Origin: Desmodus rotundus
Lineage: Eukaryota; Chordata; Mammalia; Chiroptera; Phyllostomidae
NCBI RefSeq assembly: GCF_022682495.2
Contig: NC_071396.1
Location: 17,233,735-17,297,734, forward strand
Reading direction: 5' to 3'
DNA: 64,000 nucleotides
Part shown: positions 13,567 to 25,471 of the stretch, in pieces
Numbering within the stretch: position 1 is the stretch's first letter
How the letters are laid out: each line of letters opens with the position of its first letter
The notes under the pieces: model-generated
Told to the model about the DNA's origin: nothing
Databases searched by the model: none
What the model saw: the letters and a program-made list of their open reading frames with translations, nothing else
Program-made: the position numbers and the translations under genes

Positions 13567-14084
13567 CGTTAATGACAGTTCACAGAACAGGACAACCAGT
13601 AGGTCAGGGTTAGAAGGCCTGATGTGACAGAAATAGCAAGGAGAAGCTAATGATGAATTTTTAATTTATGGTTATGGTAAGGTGAGTTGACAATTCCACA
13701 TTTGCTTATTTAATATAATCAGTCATTTCTAACTAAAGAACACAGAGTTGGTAAATCTTTTTGACATTTTACAAAAGACAATAACTTATCGGAAGTATTC
13801 ATGCATCACTATCAGTTACCTGACATGTGTAAAATACCATATTATGAACATGTAAATTGCACAGATCTTGACATAAGCTTAAAATCTCCAAGGGTATTAA
13901 GAATATAATATTTATAATAAAAGTGGACTGTTTTAAGGCTTATAGAGGTAGTAATTATTCTGAGAGTTAAGTTATAAGGCAATAAATTCTAGAAGGGAAC
14001 GGATATTTCTCTATGTCAATAAGACACTGAGTGAAAAATACCTGTCATCATTTAATATTACTTAAATTATACTATGAAAGGAAC

Positions 14085-14235
14085 TTAGAATTCTGGATCT
14101 GTCATTCAGACGTTGTGTGATTTTAAGTAAGTAATTTAATATCTTAAGTATCAGTTTCTCCATCTCTAAAGTTAGGACATTAATACTAAATGTCTTCCTG
14201 TGAAAGTAAACTGAAATATTTCATAAAAATCACAT
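14085..14235 (+). repeat. MIR-like ancient SINE relic
   Basis: The words tgtgtgattttaagtaagt, atcagtttctccatctctaaa and the following AT-rich 3' section match the core-to-3' order of MIR. It is heavily diverged, with no target duplication. Confidence 0.65.
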
Positions 14236-14473
14236 AATTAACGGCACTCTGTGATCACCTATTAATAGCACTCTTACTTTATGCATTAACTGAACAAGGG
14301 AATGAGATTACTTTTTCTGTTTCTCTTCAAATAATGCTTACAGAAAATTTTAAGGGTGACAATGAGAATTATTTTTACAGAGCAGTTTAAGTCCTAAAAC
14401 TAAATGATAATCAACAAGTTTACCTCCAATTGTTACCTCCAACTGTTGCAAGAATTTAAAATATCATAAGCTT

Positions 14474-14658
14474 CCCCTGGCTGGCAGCCCAGCTGGTTAT
14501 ACGAGGTAGCTTTGTCCTGATACACCAAAGTTGGGGATTCCATCCCTGGTCAGGGCGCAGAAGAGAAGCCACACATGGATGTTCAAATAAGTAGAACAAC
14601 AAATTGGTGTTTCTCTCTCTCTCCCCTTCCACTCTCTCTCAAATCAATAAATTAAAAT
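14474..14658 (+). mobile_element. Divergent tRNA-derived SINE (Ves-related subfamily)
   Basis: The head CCCCTGGCTGGCAGCCCAGC and a later CATCCCTGGTCAGGGCGCA show Ves relationship. The body differs from the younger copies: it has an extra segment with AAATAAGTAGAACAACAAAT before the CT-rich stretch. Imperfect flanking repeats (AAAATATCATAAGCTT at 14458-14473, AAAATATCAAACTT at 14659-14672) suggest an older insertion. Confidence 0.82.
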
Positions 14659-14672
14659 AAAATATCAAACTT

Positions 14673-16298
14673 TATAATACCCATAATTTTTACCAACAAG
14701 TTAGATATTTATTATTTAGCAAAGACACTGAGATAATATTTGTTAAGTAATTTAATTTGCAGAAGTAAAATATAAAATAGCATAGAAGAAAATCCAAGTT
14801 AAATAGGCAGCGTATAGAACCAAATATTCAAGCTTGTAGGATTTCGAGAACACAAATTGTCTTCATTTAGTAAGACAGTCAAACTCTGCTTTCCCGTGTG
14901 TCAGATTGGGCTCCCAAATTTCCACCCATCATGTTTTGAACAATTGGAGTTTACTTGATAAAGGGAAGCAATGTGAAAGTGAATATATATAATATTATAA
15001 TCCATATTTCATATATACTTTTGTATTGTTTTCACTTAGCTTTTCCTTAAGAGTTTACATATAACTATCTTCTGTCATGAGAAATACATTTTGTAAGGTT
15101 TTCTTCAGAACATAAAACAAAAAAGTTATAACTACCAGTTACAATAGGTGAGTTCTGCAATTATGTAATATAATAATAAACATGCAAGGAGAAACCATAA
15201 TAAAAGGACATAATTCTTAATCATTAATGTGGATAATTTAAGAAAAAATAAAAACCTTGCTTTATGCATTTTAATACCTAAGTGAGCTCCCCCGCCCTGG
15301 ATTTTCTGCCTTTAAATAGTCAGTCTTAGTTTTTTTAAATGAACATTATGAATCATTGACAAGAAATATAGAAGGTGAGCCTTAACTATTTATCAATGGA
15401 ACGGAAGAATACCAGTGACTGCTTTCCTCCCTACTCCTTCAAATGACTTATTTGTCATTATTCTCCCCAGCACCTCTGGGCTCCCTGGTGTATAAACTTC
15501 TTCCTCCCAGGGCTAAGCAGCCATCCCCGCAGCCCACGACATCATGAGCCTGCAGTTAGCCAGCTGCCCTTTTCTACATGTAATGCTAAGATGACCGTCG
15601 CTACCCTAACAACTTCTCCCCAGTCTGGCTCCACGGCCTCCTCAGTGGTCTTGATATCCAGTGGCCAAAATCCTGTTATAAAAAATCTCCAGGAAAAAGG
15701 TAAAGTCCAAGAAATGAATCAGGAGAACACGCAAGAGACTGCTTCACTGCAAGTCGTCTGTGTAGAAAGAGGGATGGTTTATGCTCTAGCAGCGTTTCCC
15801 CATCGATTGGTGCAAAATGTTTTTCTCTAAGTCCCGGCAGCATTTCTTTCCTCATCTAATCAGCGTTCACAGCACCAGTCCCATAAACGTGGAGTTCGTT
15901 TGGGTGACCACATTCAAGTAATTCTGCCCTTTTTGTTCTTGCATTGCGGAAGCTTGCGGTAGTTCTGCACACACATCTTTCATTACAATGAGGCCGTCTT
16001 TCCTCCTGGTGAGCTCTTTCACACTGGCTCTGCTGCTGTGGCCACGGTCACATGACCTGGCCTGAGCCATTCTCTTCAGAGATTTTGATAAAGTTAATCT
16101 CTTTATACAAACTGGACATGAGCCAGTCCTCCTGAGTCTCTATAGCAGAACTGCATGTTATGACAAAGTACACAGCGATGTTTCAGCCAGTTGGCCACAC
16201 GGCAGATGGAGATTTTCCCTTCTTGGGAGAATTCTATGAGGGATACAAAGCGTTCGCTTGGAACATTTTATGTTTGGGCCATTATGGCTCTTTTCATA
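14673..16298. other. Unrecognised AT-rich stretch
   Basis: A 79-codon open frame at 15591-15830 (plus) was examined and is not recognisable. No splice-flanked exon is evident. The first 700 bases are very AT-rich. Confidence 0.5.
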
Positions 16299-16306
16299 CC
16301 TTAGAG

Positions 16307-16584
16307 CAGTGATTTTGAACTTTTCTCATCTCACAACACATATAAACCAATTATGGAAATTCTGTGGCACACCAAAAATATATTTTTTGATGATCTGACA
16401 AAAATAGGACTAATTTTGATTCACTCACTTTGGACAACTATTGCAGTGTCAGCTGTTGTCATTTTTCATTTGACAATCTGAAGGGAAAGAAAGCAGTGCC
16501 ACTGACCTAACAGTTAGGTGTCACACGTTTTACAAATTCTTGTGGCTCCCCAGTGTGCTGCGGCACACCAGTTGAAAATCGCTG
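16307..16584. mobile_element. Non-autonomous hAT transposon (MITE) with 8-bp TSD
   Basis: The ends are inverted: CAGTGATTTTGAACT at the left and AGTTGAAAATCGCTG at the right, whose reverse complement is CAGCGATTTTCAACT (13 of 15 positions agree). Eight bases flank each side, CCTTAGAG at 16299-16306 and CCTTAGGG at 16585-16592. An 8-bp duplication is the hallmark of hAT transposition. At about 278 bp there is no transposase. Subterminal TGTGCTGCGGCACACC is itself palindromic. Non-autonomous hAT elements of this type are known to be abundant in bat genomes; I do not assign a library name. Confidence 0.88.
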
Positions 16585-16592
16585 CCTTAGGG

Positions 16593-18096
16593 GTTTAATT
16601 GTGGCTCGATGTTGTCCATGTGTTACTCAGCTCAGTGAAGTGGAGAGAACTTCCAAGCACTATATTCCAGGGGTGGGTTACCTGCCGGAGACCTGAGCAG
16701 GAGTAGGATGTAGGGAAAATGCCTGACTCCAGGAGCTCCTACAAAGGTGGGTAACATAAAGACAGACAACTCCAGAGGTTTTAAAGATTCGCCTCTAATT
16801 TTTTGGCAATTATATTTATCATGTGTGGTCAAATTATGTTCATTTTCTTATTCCCAGCTGGGGACTAATGTCAGGGTTTTTTTTTTTTAAATAGAGAAGT
16901 AGATATTGTCCCTTTTTCTCCTGTATTTTCCAAGAACTACCAGTAGTCCACAATTTTCAAAGTATCCCTAGAAAATATACTTTCACTTGCTGACCCTGGG
17001 GTGAAATGCTGACGATACAGGTTCTCGTCGTGTCTGTCGTGGGTGATGACAACAGAGCGATGGGGAGAAAGTGGTGAGTGAGTGTCACGTGTTCTTTTGG
17101 GTCCTGCTCAAACTGACCGAGCAGAGTGACCGAGTCTGCAGTACCGGATGGTGGTACAGCGGAGAGTATTTTTATATAGTTGCAGTTCTGGCAAACCCCT
17201 CAACCAATTCCACTAAGAGCTACTCGGTGACATCTGAAGGGACCTGTGACCCTGCTGCTGCGCTGTGAGAGCCCGGCCCTGGGTCTGTGGACCCACTTCC
17301 TCTTCAGTTTCGTCTGATGAACGCACCTGCCGGTGGGAGCTTTCCTGACACCCAGCTTTTCGTCCTCGGGGAAGGAATGATAAAACTGTTAGCAGGCTAT
17401 TTCAAATATTTGCGAACATTTTACCCTAGGTGTATAGATTAAGATGTTTTCATTATAAATTTTTCAGTTTTCATGAAAATTGGTGGATTTTTTAAATTAC
17501 GTGGCCAGAGCATACACCTGTAGCACTGACCTCCCTTTTCTTACTCATGTTGCAGGTGTAAGGTGTCAGGGAGCAGGGCAAGGTCACCCGTACACCTGCA
17601 TTTGCTAAAGCAAGTCCGAGTGTGTGTTCCTGGAATCCTGGCCAATAGCATAGTCATCCTTTGTAAAAGTTACGTCTATTTCCCACGACGGAAGCTTCAT
17701 GGTGGGGAAAGAACAGTGTTGCAAGGTCTGGATTTATTTTTATTGTCATTTACAATGTGTTTGAATCTCACTGAATCTCGTCTCTAGAGGGAATAAAAGA
17801 ATATCTTTCTCAAAGGTCTATTGAATAAATGGATGGTATGACATGTCTGAAAGCAGTTTTAAATATTAGGGAGTATTAACATGTCTATGCCTTTTAGCAG
17901 ATAAGTGTTCAGTTCTGGTTTTGAGACTTCAGTTTAGTATCCTGTGTTCATGCAGGAAAACCCTGGATGAGTAATATCACTGATGTAGTTTCTTAATTGT
18001 GCGTAGCTTGTATTTTCATGACAGGCAGTAATCTTTTGATAGTAGAAAATAGTTCTAGAGAGTATTGAAAGCACTAAAAGTACAAAGTCAAAGTCT
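16593..18096. other. Unrecognised non-coding stretch
   Basis: Only short open frames, the longest 74 codons. I see no named repeat, RNA gene or splice-flanked exon. Confidence 0.5.
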
Positions 18097-18326
18097 GTCC
18101 TGACCAGTGTGGCTCAATTAGTGGGGCATCATCCCACAAAGCGAAAGTCACTGGTTCGATTCCCGGTCAGGGCACAAGCCCGTGTTGCAGTTTCAGCCCC
18201 TGAACGGGGCACATAGAAGAGGAAACTGATCAATGTTTCTCTCTCATATTAATGTTTCTCTCCCTCTCTTTCCCTTTCCCTTCCCCTCTCTTTAAAGATA
18301 AGTAAACAAAATCTTTTTAAAAAATC
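18097..18326 (+). mobile_element. Ves-type bat SINE, older subfamily
   Basis: Head GTCCTGACCAGTGTGGCTCA, an intact B box GGTTCGATTCC at 18153-18163, and a CT-rich end in which the AATGTTTCTCTC word is duplicated before an A-rich tail. It differs from the 62 and 7676 copies in the middle (TTTCAGCCCCTGAACGGGGC), which marks another subfamily. Flanking duplications are not clear. Confidence 0.88.
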
Positions 18327-19499
18327 TATCAAAAATACTATGAGTATTTGAGTAATTTTCTCAACAATAGCATTTTTAATTTATAAGTGTTTAATTCAGG
18401 AATTATGAAATTTGCCAAGAATAACTTACACAAAGAAGCTTGACACGTGTTGCTAAAAGACTCTTACTGGCACTTCTATTCAGGCCCGGACACCAGTTAC
18501 ACAACCCAGTAACAAAGCACGTGTATCTCACGCTAAATTTGTCTTGCTATCCTCTGTGGTCATGTCATTGGTCTTGGCTCACTAGAATGTGGAAAACTGG
18601 GAGCTTATATTTTAAATATAAGTTTCTGTGGTCAAATTATAGAATTTAAAGGCTCCTTTAAAATATCAACATGAATGAATTTTTATTGTGAATACAAAAT
18701 TTCAATGTTAAAACAAAAGCTTGCAGAAGGGATGCTGGAATCAGTTTGGAGAAACACTGATTCTGTATCATGTAATGATGTGGTTGTGTAGGAAACCTAA
18801 GGTTTCTAGGACAAGCTCTGGCTTGGCCAGGCTCACTGGTCACCGGGCACCTCTTGTCTGTCAGGGAGCTGAGGGGCTGGCTCCCACATGCTAGACAGAG
18901 CGAAAGCATCAGGTTTCTATATCCAGTCAGTAGTGCTGCCAAATGATCAGAAACATGGGGAAGACCCTACTGAATACCCGAACTGTGTAAATGTACAATT
19001 CCAGGAGGGGCATCCCAGGCTTCTCTTTATTGGTGAGTTCACACCCAGCTGCTTGTAGCAGACTGTGCAGTGAGACACCGAGCTGCTCCCAGTGCCAGCT
19101 GGTTCAATTCTAATGTTTTGCCCCATTTAAAAAAAAAAAAACAAAAAAACCTTCAGTCTAAAAGGAAAATAAAAACAGGATATCCCTGAAGGATAAGGAA
19201 ATGGCTATTGAAAGGTTATTTTTTCTACCTGTTTATAAGCAAGTCAATGGAATACTTCAGTTCTGGCAGGAGGGAGATCTTTGGGGGTACACAGCCATCA
19301 GGAAATATTTAATATTGGAGTAGAAGCTCATTAGATTATTATTCAATAAAACATAACCCAAAAGGTGAAATGCAATCCCGGATTGCACTATTGGAATTAC
19401 ATCACCTTGCGGCCCTCAATATACTCACAAGGCATGTATAAGGTTGGGACAAGGATGACGAGGTCGAGACAAGTAAGTGGCTCTTACAAAAGCCTCTCT
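18327..19499. other. Unrecognised non-coding stretch
   Basis: Nothing recognisable beyond an A-rich run near 19129-19150. Short frames are not supported as genes. Confidence 0.5.
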
Positions 19500-19855
19500 C
19501 AGTCGTTGTCTTAGTCCCTTCAAACTGCTGGAACAAAGCACTGTGGACCGAGTGGTTCAAGAACAACAGATGCCGTTTCTCACAGTCCCGAGGCTGGAGT
19601 CCAAGGTCATGGTGAGGGCAGAGGCAGTGGTGTGTGCAGGTGCCCTGTCCTCGATGGCCGTCTTCTTGCCGTGTCCTCCCTGGCAGAAGAGGCAAAGGAT
19701 TGTGGGGACACTAACTCACCTCATGAGGGTGAGAGCGCCACCCCCATGACATACTCCCCTTCTGAAGGCCCCACCTCCAGCACCATCACTTTGGAGGGTT
19801 AGCATTTCAACATACGAATTTTGCAGGGACACAAACATTCAGACCACAGAAAGAC
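19500..19855 (-). repeat. Ancient LTR-like mammalian repeat, antisense
   Basis: Characteristic ordered words: CAAACTGCTGGAACAAAGCA, TTTCTCACAGTCCCGAGGCT, TCTTGCCGTGTCCTCCCTGG, TTAGCATTTCAACATACGAA and GGGACACAAACATTCAGACC. This is the reverse orientation of the element seen in sense at 50180-50500. I associate it with MaLR/ERVL-type LTRs. Open frames inside it (19402-19695, 19477-19749) are by-products. Confidence 0.7.
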
Positions 19856-20104
19856 ACATGGCAGCTTTTTCCAGGTCAGGGGGCCCACAGATAAGGTGTG
19901 TTGTCACCTTTTACAGCTTATACATATTATTTGCATTATTTATAGCAATTAGTAAACTGAAGCCTCAAAAATTTAAATCTTCAGCCCTGACTTTGACCTG
20001 AACTTGAGATATATGTATCCAATTGCCTATACAACCTTTCCACTTAACACTCAGTTGTGTTACATTTAAAACAGGGTTTCTACTTTGCATTCCTAAATCT
20101 TCCC

Positions 20105-20195
20105 ATCTCCGAGGATAAGAGGAAGAGGCCCGAGCTCTCTCTGCCATGTGTCCTCACACGGCAGGAAGGCAGCCACGTGAGGGCCAGCAGGACAT
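20105..20195 (+). repeat. Fragment of the same ancient LTR-like repeat, sense
   Basis: The words GCTCTCTCTGCCATGTGTCC and CGGCAGGAAGGCAGCCACGT match the middle of the repeat at 50180-50500. Only a short internal piece survives. Confidence 0.45.
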
Positions 20196-20869
20196 CCTTA
20201 TTCCGCCTTCTTTCTCCCCCTTTTTGTTAAAAACCCCTTAGGTGCCAGATCAGGTTATTAATTTAACCCATGGTATTCTCATATCTCAGAGGCTAAATAC
20301 ATACATGGGTCTATTATACTCTACATGTTGGATTTTGTTGGGTGGTTTGGATTTTGATCTTTTCCACCATCCAGTAAGCTCTTATAACCAGATACTGTAT
20401 TGTAGACTTTTTAAAAAAATCTTTAATACCTTGTATATGGCTTAAAACTTAGTAAGCACCCAATGTCAAATCAACGAATGACTGAATACGCTGGGCATAC
20501 TGTGAAAGATGTTAAATGTCGGGACAAGGTGAATGGATGTGGTCTCCTGTTTCAGGTCATGCTGAATCTGGATTGCAAAATTCAGGGGCCTTAGAGGGGA
20601 GCGACGTCCCCTACAGCTTTGCTAGGTGGGCTTACCTGCTTGCCAAGTAGACAAGAAGCCAGGGATGGCGTTTCTGCCACAGGAAACAGCCGGGCCAAGG
20701 CACAGAGCCCAGAGCCACGCGGTGGGTCAGAGAATTCTAACTGTGCTGCTGGAACCTTAATTGTGAGGTGGATCGTGTGGGAGGGGCGCTGGAGAGGTGG
20801 GCGGGAGCCGAAGGGAAGCAACAGCATTTTAGGCAGAAAGCCTTGTAATCCAAAGTTTTACAAACCTGC

Positions 20870-21060
20870 CGCATCCTGCTCATCTCCTACAGGAGAAGCA
20901 GCGGCCCGCCACCAACAGCGCGGCTCCAGCCTGACAGCCAGGCCGGCGGGGCCTAGGCTGAGAGCGCGGCCAGTGAGACCCGCACGAGGCTCGGGGGCTT
21001 CTCGGTTAGCGTTCCGGCAGCACGCAAGTGAACGAGGTGACATACATGTTGTCATGACGT
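20870..21060. promoter_or_regulatory. Small CpG-dense patch
   Basis: I count about 18 CpG dinucleotides in roughly 190 bases, in a CpG-poor neighbourhood. It is too short for a standard CpG island. An open frame of 154 codons (20619-21083) overlaps it, but GC-rich sequence keeps frames open and the protein is unrecognised. It could be a small unmethylated regulatory element, an orphan promoter or a retained piece of a GC-rich repeat. Confidence 0.35.
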
Positions 21061-21918
21061 ACCCATGTTTTTATCTGGTTTAACCACTCAGGAAGTAGAT
21101 CTACAGTTCAAGTATAGATGCATTTTTGTTCTTCACAATCCTCTGCTTGTAACACAGTGGCAGAAGTACATAATAATGAATGTTGTGAAATTGTTAAAAA
21201 AAAAAAAACAAAGACACCTGAAATCGGGTGGATCTAATTAGCTCTTCCTCACAGTGGATACCTGGTTCAGTCTCCCAGCTACCCGTGAGTTCCCCGGGAC
21301 AAACTGTTTACTGAGCTGCTTCATTAAGTTGGGTACCAGCTGCAGAGCGATAATGAGGACACCGTTCTTCACCTCAAAGAGCTGAGTTTCTAAGCACCAA
21401 GTCCCCAACTGGTTTCCGGATGGGGACTGTCTCAGATGTGAGAGTCACCTGGAAAGAAGATTCAGACTGATTGAAGCACAATTGAGTTTAAAAACAAGAC
21501 CTATATCAAAAAACCGGACCTATCATGAATCTTTAAACTATAAAAACGAAGTGACACAGGCAAATAAGCCCAATATAACAGAATATAATATGACATAGCC
21601 ATGTACTTCAATTGAAATTTTTAACATTAATATTGTGCCAATGAATCTCAGAAATGTTTACTGGTTTTAAATGTACTGGTACATCACAGAGGAAACCGAA
21701 GCCACCTGACATATTTCATTCACCTTTTCCCCTTCCTTGATGTACAACCAATAAAGTTGTTGTTTACCCTGTCCATCTGTGCTTTCATACCCTTCTTACA
21801 TATGTTTGTACCTGTAACTAATACACAGTATTTTTGTTAAAATTTACATACAGTGTAAGAGAACATACATATTAATTTCTTTACACTGCTGTTCAGTGGT
21901 CTATTTTAAAAACATACA
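21061..21918. other. Unrecognised AT-rich stretch
   Basis: No gene or named repeat. A run of 13 A near 21194-21206 is low complexity. Confidence 0.5.
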
Positions 21919-24267
21919 GGGAGAGGAGAAGATGGCAGTGAAGTAGGTGTGAGCTGAGCTCACTTGCTTTGCACCCAGCTGGGACACTTAGCTGATCTTC
22001 TGAAAAGCGAAGTGAACAGCCAGCCAACAGAATCTTAGTTGATATGAAGTTTGGAAGTTAAAGTGTGCAGAGGACACTTCAAAACAGGTGGTAAGAGGTT
22101 TTTTAGGCCTAGAAGAGGTCCCCAGGCCTGGCAACAAGAGACCGCGGCTGCCCGTTGGGTCATTGGAGAGAGCAGCAGTGATAGCAGCCCAGCAGCCTAG
22201 CAACCTGGCAACCTCTCCTCCCAGGGCAGGAAGTCCCAGACCTGCACTAGGGGTAACCTGGACATAAAGTCAAGTTGCTGTGAGGCCTGGGCAGGGGGAT
22301 GCAACAAGCATACACACAGCTGCCATGTACCCAGGCTAGGGTGGTGGTGACCGGCTGGAACCATGCCAGAGAATTTGGGAGACCCTGGTGGCACCCTGAG
22401 CTGGGAAGGGAGGTGGGCCTCGACTGGCCATGACCCAGGCAGACTCTGGACTTGCCAGAGAGTGGGAACGTATGGAAAGCCAGGCAGTGGCTTAGAGCAG
22501 CAGGGGCACCAGAGACACTTTTTTCAAAAGGGGAACTGAGTGCACCAGGCAAGGACCTCATGTACACAGCAGCCCAGCCAACAAAGAAGGAGGAGTGTGG
22601 GTGCGATCTGCTCCCACTCAGTGCACCTCACAGATTGATCAACAGGGTACAAAGCGAGGTGGCTTGTTTGTGCTGGCGTGTCGCAACTGCGCGGAGCTGT
22701 GAGTGCGGGCTGTATAATGCTCCAAGGGCGTGGGCTAGAAACCGAGCACCTGAGGTTATTGTAGCCCAGACAGAGCCCCCATCCTTGCAGAACCACAGGA
22801 AAGGGAAAACAGAGCCTAGCCCCCAACTTCCTTCAGGATCTCTGAAGATCTGCAAAACTGGCTGGGCAGGCTTAACAATCAGCAGGAGGCTTTTTTTCCC
22901 CTTTTTTTCGAGAGTACAGCAGTAAGTCCTGGAGCTGAGAGAAAACCAGAGACAAACCCAGAAAGAAGTCAGATGGTAAAAACCAACAGCTGAGACAAAT
23001 TTCCCTTTGTTTGCATCAGAATTCACATTTTTTTCCTCTTTCTTCTTTCCATTTATTTGGGGGTTTTTTGTTTGTTTATTTCTTTTTATTGTTTGTTTTT
23101 TTAATTCTCCTTTTCATATTGCATTTTAATATTTCTTCTTCCACTTCACTTTTATGCCAAATAACTCTTGGCATGGTAAAAGAGTATTAGACCATTACTC
23201 TTGGTCTTTTACTTTTTACTCAGATTATATATTTATTATCATACTATTGTTATTCCAAATCCCACTCAGCACCCATCCCTGGTCTTAATCCATTATGCCA
23301 CCTTCCTGAACTTCATTACTGTTGGTGTAAGCTTTATTTTCTCTCTTACTGCACCAAGTTTCTACCCCTTACTCTCACTATTTCTCATCCATCTAACCTT
23401 GTATAAGCACTCTTCTTTCTTAAGTCAGCTCACATTCTTTTTCCCCTCTTATAAGAGTCTTTCTTTTCCACCTTTTATAAACTGTGGCTTGTTGGGTGAA
23501 ATAACACAGTTATTTCTGTCCTTCTCCAAAGGAACTCCCACTTGCTCACTATTTGTTTGTACTTTAAATCCCATATAATACTCTCCTGCTGTCTTATTCC
23601 ATTTCATTTTCCCTCTGCCCCTGATCAGTTCAGTGAGGAATTTTATGTCATTGTTTTCTATTTCTCTTTTTTTCTACCCCCTCTCTCAACCTGGGCTTTA
23701 TTCCTTACACTTACTAGTTTGCTTCCCCTACACTCTAAAAAATTATTTTTCTTTACTGTAGACATTTCACATTCACATTTTGCTTTTCCACAATATTCTC
23801 ATTTCCCATTCCACCTTTATTAAACCTCATTCAGCTGCCATTGCTATCAACCCTGCTGTGGTTTTTCCACAGTTTTGCTCCCATTGGTCCAGTACCTTTT
23901 CAATTTTACTTCAAACCTCATAGTATACTCTTCCCTTGCTTGTCCCATTGTTCCCATCTCCCTTTCTTGTTTTACTTATGTTTTAAATTTTGTTCTTTCC
24001 CTTTCTTTGCCTCGGTTCTATCCCAACTCGTATCAATTCTCCTCCCTCTTACCACTCCATAACATTTTCTCCTGTTCTAGTCAACTCATATTTCCTTTTT
24101 CATATCTTATAATATCCACACTCTCTCATCACCTTTATTAATCTTCAATTGTGGTTGAGTTGCTGATGTGGTAGGGGGGTTCTTTTGCTGGTGTAGATTT
24201 GGTTGGCTGGTAATACTACTTTGTTAACCAACACCTGTGCAACAGTGAACAAGATAAGGGGGGAATT
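21919..24267 (+). promoter_or_regulatory. L1 5' region (internal promoter region)
   Basis: This part of the L1 lies upstream of ORF1. It has two sections: a moderately GC-rich first kilobase (to about 23030) and a block of about 1.1 kb dominated by C and T (23030-24150). L1 5' UTRs carry an internal promoter; the first section is the likely place by position. Open frames here (22452-22925 plus; 23201-23578, 23542-23823 and 23841-24062 plus) are composition-driven and unlike any known L1 protein. Confidence 0.7.
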
Positions 24268-25415
24268 GTGAATACCAGTAAACCCTCTGGAGGGGAGAAC
24301 CCACCAACAAACAGGCCACCAACAGGTAAGCACAAATACAAAAAGACAGCCCACACAAATGGAAGAAAGGACAAGTGTAGAGCATCCAGACAAGGAGATC
24401 AAAGAGACCACACCAGTGGGTCCCACAGAACCCCTACCATAGAAGTTCACCCCCCAAAAACAGCTAGCAAAGCAGAGTATCCAGAAATGCACAGACAAAC
24501 ACAAAGAGTCACCTAACACAAAGAGACAAAGAAAGAAGCTTCAATGAATGTAATGGAAGAGTCTTCAGTAAAAGAGCTAAATGAAATGGAGGCAAGCAAA
24601 CTATTAGACATAGAATTCAAAAGAATGGTTATAAGGATGCTCAAGGAACTCAGTGACAACTACAAGGAACTGAGTGAGAACTTCAAAGGCATGAAAAAGG
24701 AAATAGAAACTATAAACAAGAACGAGGAAGAAATGAAGAATACACTATCTTAAATAAAAAATACACTAGAAGGAATCAAAAGCAGGCTGGATGAAGCAGA
24801 GGACCAAATTAATGAGATGGGAGACAAGGTAGAAAGAAATACACAGGTAGAGCAGTTTCACAAAAAAAGAGTAAAAAAATATACAGATAGCTTAAGAGAA
24901 CTGCAAGACAACATGAAATGCAACAACATTCCAATCATAGGAATACCAGAAGGAGATGGAAAGGAGCAAGGGATTGAAATTCTGTTTGAAAAAATGACAG
25001 AAAACTTCCTGAACCTGGAGAGGGGAAATACCATTCAAGTGCAGGAAGCACAGAGGGCCTTAATCAAGATGAACCAACGGGGGCCACTCCAAAACACATC
25101 ATAATTAAAAGGGCAAAACTCAAAAACAAAGAGAGAATCTTAAAGGCAGCAAGGGATAAACAGGAAGTAACATACAAGGGAGCCCTGGTAAGACTAGCAG
25201 CTGACTTCTCAATGGAAACATTCCAAGCCAGAAGACAATGGCAAGAAGTATTCCAAGTAATGAAAACCAAGGGTCTGCAACCAAGACTCCTCTATCCAGC
25301 AATGCTCTCAATTAAAAGGGAAGGCCAAATAAGGAGTTTCCCAGACAGAAGAAGACTCAAAGATTACATCTCCACCAAACCAGCTCTGCAAGAGATGCTA
25401 AAGGGTCTGCTTTAA
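24268..25415 (+). pseudogene. L1 ORF1 (RNA-binding chaperone), disrupted
   Basis: ORF1 encodes the trimeric RNA-binding protein that packages L1 RNA. One frame runs from 24268 to about 25075, broken by TAA at 24514-24516 and at 24751-24753. A one-base deletion near 25075-25080 then shifts the frame, which stays open to the natural stop TAA at 25413-25415. Recognisable parts are the coiled-coil-like heptads (about 24600-24880), the RRM region (NNIPIIGIPEG at about 24922-24954) and the C-terminal domain (KERILKAAR, ADFSMET, KDYISTKPALQEMLKG). No ATG stands at 24268 (the codon is GTG); the first ATG in frame is 24544, so the true start is unsettled. No functional protein can be made. Confidence 0.9.
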
Positions 25416-25471
25416 GAAGATAAAGAAAAAGAGTGAGAGAGAGAGGAACACAGGTACAAAGGGGAAAAAAA

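Noticed and set aside
15591..15830. Possible exon encoding a 79-residue peptide
   Set aside because: No similarity recognised, no clear acceptor or donor pair, and no neighbouring exon frame.
18097..18170. tRNA gene suggested by an exact B box
   Set aside because: It is the tRNA-derived head of a Ves SINE with no foldable anticodon arm and the full SINE body downstream.
20619..21083. 154-codon open frame over the CpG patch
   Set aside because: GC-rich sequence lacks stop codons, the residues are low-complexity Arg/Pro/Gly, and a competing frame is open on the other strand.
22452..22925. 157-codon frame inside the L1 5' region, considered as an ORF0-like protein
   Set aside because: ORF0 is known as an antisense primate L1 frame. 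This one is sense, unlike it, and a 132-codon frame overlaps it on the minus strand.
23201..24141. Chain of hydrophobic frames suggesting a membrane protein
   Set aside because: T-rich sequence automatically encodes Phe/Leu/Ser; frames are short, overlap and switch phase.
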